Positions 5,951 to 6,226 of a stretch of DNA of 6,226 bases are shown here, piece by piece. How positions within the stretch are numbered: the stretch's first letter is position 1; each line of letters opens with the position of its first letter. The notes under the pieces are model-generated. The model searched no databases. It saw only the letters and a program-made list of their open reading frames with translations, and was not told where the DNA came from. The position numbers and the translations under genes are program-made. This DNA is from Globobulimina sp. (lineage: Eukaryota; Foraminifera; Rotaliida): assembly GCA_003354225.1 (NCBI GenBank), contig PIVH01000337.1, positions 1-6,226 on the forward strand, read 5' to 3'.

Positions 5951-6226
5951 CTAGGCAATATGAGAAATACAAAAATTGGCAATTTTTTGTTTATTATCAA
6001 GTTTGAATTTTAGCAATAATGTACTGTAAATGGTGGCAAATTTATAAAATGTATGATATAAGCTAGCTTTACTATAACCATTTTTAAGCAAAGTATGTAT
6101 AAGCTGTCCAATCCTTGGTGAAAAATCATTAAAATTGTTGCAAATTCTTGCGATTCTAATTAGTTGTGTATAGAAGACTCTGTATCCCATAGATGTATGT
6201 ACATTACTGTTTGCAAATCCATATCT
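5951..6226 (-). CDS. Permuted Penelope-like element EN-RT protein, C-terminal residues 920-1010
   Basis: This is the 3' end of the same gene. Bases 6108-6226 repeat bases 1-119 exactly and in the same frame, so residues 920-958 are represented twice and the protein ends at the TAG at 5953-5951. Total length is 1010 residues (3033 nt with stop), typical for an EN+ PLE. The segment is the RT thumb and tail. Its motif MGYRVFYTQLIRIARICNNF followed by aromatic- and Leu-rich helices is characteristic of PLE reverse transcriptases just after the palm. No endonuclease follows the thumb, which confirms the permuted order. An AATAAA on the coding strand lies 40 nt beyond the stop. Confidence 0.92.
   Translation of the reverse strand, partial: RYGFANSNVHTSMGYRVFYTQLIRIARICNNFNDFSPRIGQLIHTLLKNGYSKASLYHTFYKFATIYSTLLLKFKLDNKQKIANFCISHIA
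6108..6226. repeat. Terminal direct repeat, right copy (119 bp, identical to 1-119)
   Basis: This is the second copy of the overlap, reaching the last base of the window. An exact match that stops at the sequence end suggests an assembly overlap (119 is a k-mer length used by some assemblers) closing a circle or a tandem array. The true unit is 1-6107. Confidence 0.95.

Noticed and set aside
1-6226. Bacterial retron or group II intron, or a mitochondrial retroplasmid
   Set aside because: The GIY-YIG plus PLE-type RT motifs, AATAAA signal and splice-like sites are eukaryotic. No group II domain V-like structure, retron msr/msd or mitochondrial code use was seen.

Overview
The window is AT-rich eukaryotic DNA, most likely from an invertebrate or protist nuclear genome or an environmental assembly. 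Nearly everything recognisable lies on the minus strand. The main gene is an intact Penelope-like retrotransposon (PLE) ORF with a permuted domain order: an N-terminal GIY-YIG endonuclease, a basic linker, a CxC motif, then a C-terminal reverse transcriptase. This is the layout of the Naiad/Chlamys-type PLEs. It uses the standard code, and I read it through with no in-frame stop, including no TGA.

The first 119 bases are identical to the last 119, so the window is one 6107-bp unit read once around plus an overlap. The EN-RT gene crosses the join: 1010 codons run from 2876 down to 1 and on through 6107 to a TAG at 5951-5953. The unit is therefore circular, or one period of a head-to-tail tandem array. 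Tandem copies are common for PLEs, and 119 is also a plausible assembler overlap, so the sequence alone cannot decide.

Following minus-strand transcription around the unit: a TATA-like box and small hairpin (about 5664-5639); a possible short first exon (5556-5509); a 1.14-kb non-coding stretch that could be an intron (5508-4365) and holds several folded elements, including a hammerhead-like ribozyme core (5390-5299); an L1-ORF1p-like gene with a coiled coil and RRM-like domain (4358-3753); a spacer with palindromes (3752-3462); an array of at least nine small hairpins with a period of about 26 bp (3461-3151); a leader (3150-2877); the EN-RT gene (2876 to 5951 across the join); a poly(A) signal (5911-5906); and a second short array of the same hairpin family (5803-5736).

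A working reading is a two-gene PLE: a nucleic-acid-binding ORF1p-like protein and an EN-RT enzyme, with flanking hairpin minisatellites and a non-canonical hammerhead in the non-coding part. The alternative is a PLE of about 3.5 kb that inserted into a hairpin minisatellite next to an unrelated ORF1-like gene, with the whole unit then repeated. Plus-strand reading frames are shadows of the minus-strand genes.
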